7,079 bases of DNA from Dehalococcoidia bacterium. GTDB lineage: Bacteria > Chloroflexota > Dehalococcoidia > GIF9 > AB-539-J10. Under the pieces are notes generated by a model, which was not told the DNA's origin, ran no database searches, and saw only the letters and a program-made list of their open reading frames with translations. Shown one piece after another: positions 5,491 to 7,079 of this stretch. How positions within the stretch are numbered: the stretch's first letter is position 1; each line of letters opens with the position of its first letter. A program made the position numbers and the translations under genes. The stretch spans positions 1 through 7,079 of the forward strand of contig JAGMBH010000002.1 in the NCBI GenBank assembly GCA_023129815.1. The letters are read 5' to 3'.

Positions 5491-5584
5491 GAAATCTTAG
5501 ATATCTTAGCCACATCTCCCCCGGCACCGTCCCTTTACTTTAGTTCCAGGGCATAGTCGAGACAAAAGTGCCTATTTTGTAATG
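5491..5584. repeat. Array repeat copy 4 (left half only)
   Basis: From GAAATCTTAGATATCT to TTTTGTAATG this matches the left halves of copies 2 and 3. On the - strand it encodes the small-ORF C-terminal part, SLQNRHFCLDYALELK and TAA (5535-5537). At 5585 the sequence switches to DUF2851. With copy 1 it forms the two halves of one repeat, split by the array. Confidence 0.8.
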
Positions 5585-6666
5585 ATAACCTTAATGATAA
5601 TTTCGGCTGCCTTGCCATGTCCCAAAAGAGCTGATTTCCTTGTTTTCGCTCCAACATCAAAATCAAAGTGGTCTTGCCAGTAGCCACTTCCAAACACAAT
5701 CAAGCTATCCTCAAGCCAGCGATACCCCGCTATCAGAGGCGCTTCCTCCACTAGCTGCAATATTCCCCTCAGCAACCCTGTTTCACGATAGCGCTGAAGG
5801 AGATAGCTTTGAGCTACAATGCGTCGCACAGGAGAATTATTAGGATATATATGTGAGAAGTTCCAATCATTTTCACTCATGGTTTTAGCTTTCTTGGCAA
5901 TTAATCGCCATATTTGCTCCAATTCCTGGACTTCTCTTTCCTTTAGAAACCCACCGTGCAGCCGCTGAGAAGGCAATAGCCCAGCTGTGCCTAATAACCA
6001 AGCCTGCTTCAGAACTAAACTTTCTCTTAGCTCCATCCCCTCTATAAAACCGCGGGGTACTCTATGAGCAAGCTCCTCGAAGGGCTTCATGTTTTTAGAA
6101 TAACCTAAAGCTCTCATCATGCCTTGGAAAAGCACCTGCCCTGCCTCTTCCTGTTGGCAGACTGCTTGAAAAAGAGATGCCTTTTGCCTAAACCTTTCTT
6201 CTCCAGCAATACCCAATAGTTCCATCAGTGCTTGTCTATCTCTACGCTTCGTGAGCTGAAAACAAGGAAGCCGGTGATAAGGTATCAAATAAGCTTGATA
6301 CCATAATTCATATGGTAAACATAGTACTGGGACCGGTTTGCCATTTTGCGCCACGGTAATTGAGTTACCATCATGCTTCGTTACTACATGAAGAATTACA
6401 TCATTATATTTAGAATCAAAATGATGACCATGGTTATACCAATCGCTGGACTCAACATGCACTTCTATATCCCCCTTCACTAAATTAGACTCATCAATAG
6501 CGATGATCGCATCCCGAAAATCGGGACCACTATCACCATTAACTCTGCCAGGATAGATTAGCCTGATTTGCTCACCCCCTTCAGTGATCAACTCCCTTCC
6601 TAGCAGTTGTGGCCACTTCAAGGCTATTAACTTTTCAGAAATTTTTATCCGCTTACGTGTAAGCAT
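5572..6666 (-). CDS. DUF2851 family protein, N-terminal part of an interrupted gene
   Basis: The 364-residue product has DUF2851 features: NGDSGPDFRDA (43-53), GDIEVHVESSDW (65-76) and the His- and Asp-rich YNHGHHFDSKYNDVILHVV. The biochemical role of the family is not known to me. Residues 1-358 are native; the last six (KVIITK) come from the junction and the array repeat, and the stop is supplied by the repeat. The native continuation, NVILPFAF onward, is at 441-686, so the intact protein would have about 439 residues, about the size I expect for the family. The start is ATG 6666, 18 bp after the stop of the DUF72 gene, with TAGGAG overlapping that stop. The two genes are likely one operon. 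Loss of the Cys-bearing C-terminus probably impairs function. Confidence 0.85.
   Translation of the reverse strand: MLTRKRIKISEKLIALKWPQLLGRELITEGGEQIRLIYPGRVNGDSGPDFRDAIIAIDESNLVKGDIEVHVESSDWYNHGHHFDSKYNDVILHVVTKHDGNSITVAQNGKPVPVLCLPYELWYQAYLIPYHRLPCFQLTKRRDRQALMELLGIAGEERFRQKASLFQAVCQQEEAGQVLFQGMMRALGYSKNMKPFEELAHRVPRGFIEGMELRESLVLKQAWLLGTAGLLPSQRLHGGFLKEREVQELEQIWRLIAKKAKTMSENDWNFSHIYPNNSPVRRIVAQSYLLQRYRETGLLRGILQLVEEAPLIAGYRWLEDSLIVFGSGYWQDHFDFDVGAKTRKSALLGHGKAAEIIIKVIITK
5585..5592. other. Array/host junction: right attachment-like site
   Basis: ATAACCTT here corresponds to ATAACGTT at 679-686, the other junction, with one base changed. Between them lies the whole array. In full repeats the matching position reads ATACATT. 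The short shared core is what site-specific recombination would leave, though an 8-bp target duplication with one later mutation would look similar. Confidence 0.5.
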
Positions 6667-6684
6667 GGCAAAAAAATTTAACTC

Positions 6685-7079
6685 CTACTTGCCCTTTATC
6701 AATTCGATAAACTTTAAGGCATCTTCATACATAGTTATATTGTTGAATAGAACATAAGTATCGCTACCATTCAATTCCCAAAGCCTTGCCAATTCATCAT
6801 CAGTATATTGGTGCCGATAGTTGCGTCCCCCATGTAAGCGAAAGTATCTTGTTTCCCCAGATAGAGCTCTTCTTTCCAAAGGGTTGACGCAATGAATAAG
6901 ACCCAATTCTTGGCATAATGCTGTAATAACGTTATCGCCCCACTCACCTCGGGGCTCCCAGACAAAGATAAAATCATCCCTATTTACATTAGTAAAGAAA
7001 TATCTCATATTTCCCATGTTTTCAGCACTCGAAGTGAATTTCGCTGGACATTGAAAGACGATAACTTTAGCTTTAAGAA
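6685..7079 (-). CDS. DUF72 family protein, C-terminal part (partial, runs off right edge)
   Basis: The frame stays open to the window edge. Upstream of the ATG at 7017 it reads KVIVFQCPAKF, which is a typical DUF72 segment, so that ATG is internal and the true start lies outside the window. Further on are WEPRGEW, RYFRLHGGRNYRHQYTDDEL and YVLFNN, all characteristic of the family, which is predicted to fold as a TIM barrel; its reaction is not established. The stop TAG (6685-6687) is 18 bp before the DUF2851 start, and both genes are on the same strand. Confidence 0.9.
   Translation of the reverse strand, partial: LKAKVIVFQCPAKFTSSAENMGNMRYFFTNVNRDDFIFVWEPRGEWGDNVITALCQELGLIHCVNPLERRALSGETRYFRLHGGRNYRHQYTDDELARLWELNGSDTYVLFNNITMYEDALKFIELIKGK

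Larger units (their letters stand above)
687..5584. mobile_element. Three-unit cassette array inserted in a DUF2851 gene
   Basis: The boundaries are set by the two DUF2851 breakpoints. ATAACGTT at 679-686 and ATAACCTT at 5585-5592 flank the insert as an imperfect 8-bp direct repeat. Joining them restores the DUF2851 frame. The left end starts with the right half of the array repeat and the right end finishes with its left half, so circularising the insert would rebuild one whole repeat. Two whole repeats inside (cores at 2295 and 3948) divide it into units of 1616, 1653 and 1637 bp. Each unit carries its own cargo: a HEPN-like gene, an HD phosphohydrolase gene, and a small-protein plus membrane-protein pair. 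No recombinase or transposase is encoded inside. Serial integration of circular cassettes by a recombinase acting in trans is inferred. A single insertion followed by duplications, or homologous recombination between dispersed repeats, are alternatives. Confidence 0.7.

Noticed and set aside
5309..5500. 63-codon + strand frame downstream of the membrane protein
   Set aside because: No ribosome site, odd composition, and its end lies in repeat copy 4.
687..5584. Classical integron with attC sites or a CRISPR array
   Set aside because: The repeats are only four, about 1.6 kb apart and protein-coding in pattern. The crossover region does not show paired RYYYAAC and GTTRRRY core sites bounding a folded site, and no short regular spacers exist.
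679..5592. Simple transposon with an 8-bp target duplication
   Set aside because: The insert ends are not inverted repeats of each other, no transposase is present, and the ends are complementary halves of one repeat, which fits circular integration better. It is not fully excluded.
7017..7017. ATG as the start of the DUF72 gene
   Set aside because: The frame continues upstream to the window edge with a conserved DUF72 segment, so this Met is internal.

Overview
The window looks like a bacterial chromosome segment. My best guess at the host is Chloroflexota, Dehalococcoidia-like, based only on the flavour of the TsaD, DUF2851 and DUF72 proteins and on an AT-rich interspersed repeat; this is not proven. 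Host genes lie at both edges. On the left is the 3' end of tsaD (tRNA threonylcarbamoyladenosine synthesis, + strand). On the right is the 3' part of a DUF72 gene followed by a DUF2851 gene (both - strand, probably one operon). An AT-rich repeat of about 160 bp separates tsaD from the convergent DUF2851 gene.

The centre of the window is foreign to this layout. The DUF2851 gene is split. Codons 1 to about 358 are at 5572-6666, and the C-terminal 81 codons or so are 4.9 kb away at 441-686, same strand and same frame. Between them (687-5584) lies an array of three units of almost equal length (1616, 1653 and 1637 bp from core to core). The units are separated by two full copies of a repeat of about 370 bp. 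A half copy of the same repeat sits at each end of the array. The two DUF2851 breakpoints share the 8-bp word ATAACSTT, which aligns with ATACATT inside the full repeats. This is the pattern expected if circular cassettes, each carrying one repeat, had integrated one after another at one short site in DUF2851. It resembles an integron array, but no integrase is in view and the site is not a typical attC. Precise excision at the 8-bp word would restore an uninterrupted DUF2851 frame of about 439 codons.

Cargo by unit: unit C (687-2294) carries a - strand gene for a zinc-ribbon protein with a HEPN-like R-x4-H motif. Unit B (2302-3947) carries a + strand YfbR-like HD-domain phosphohydrolase with a long extra N-terminal region. 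Unit A (3955-5584) carries a two-gene + strand operon, a small protein with a possible helix-turn-helix followed by a four-helix membrane protein, with a leader that holds a short peptide ORF and a hairpin-plus-T-run.

The repeat is a module. It holds a 46-codon ORF resembling a ribbon-helix-helix (RHH) protein. In both full copies that ORF is interrupted by the same TAG codon. The module also has a leftward promoter with a perfect TATAAT placed for leaderless expression of that ORF and, about 245 bp to the right of the core, a rightward TTGACA-17-TAWRST-like promoter. Cargo in either orientation could therefore be transcribed. HEPN and nucleotidase-type cargo suggests, without proving, that this is a defence cassette array.
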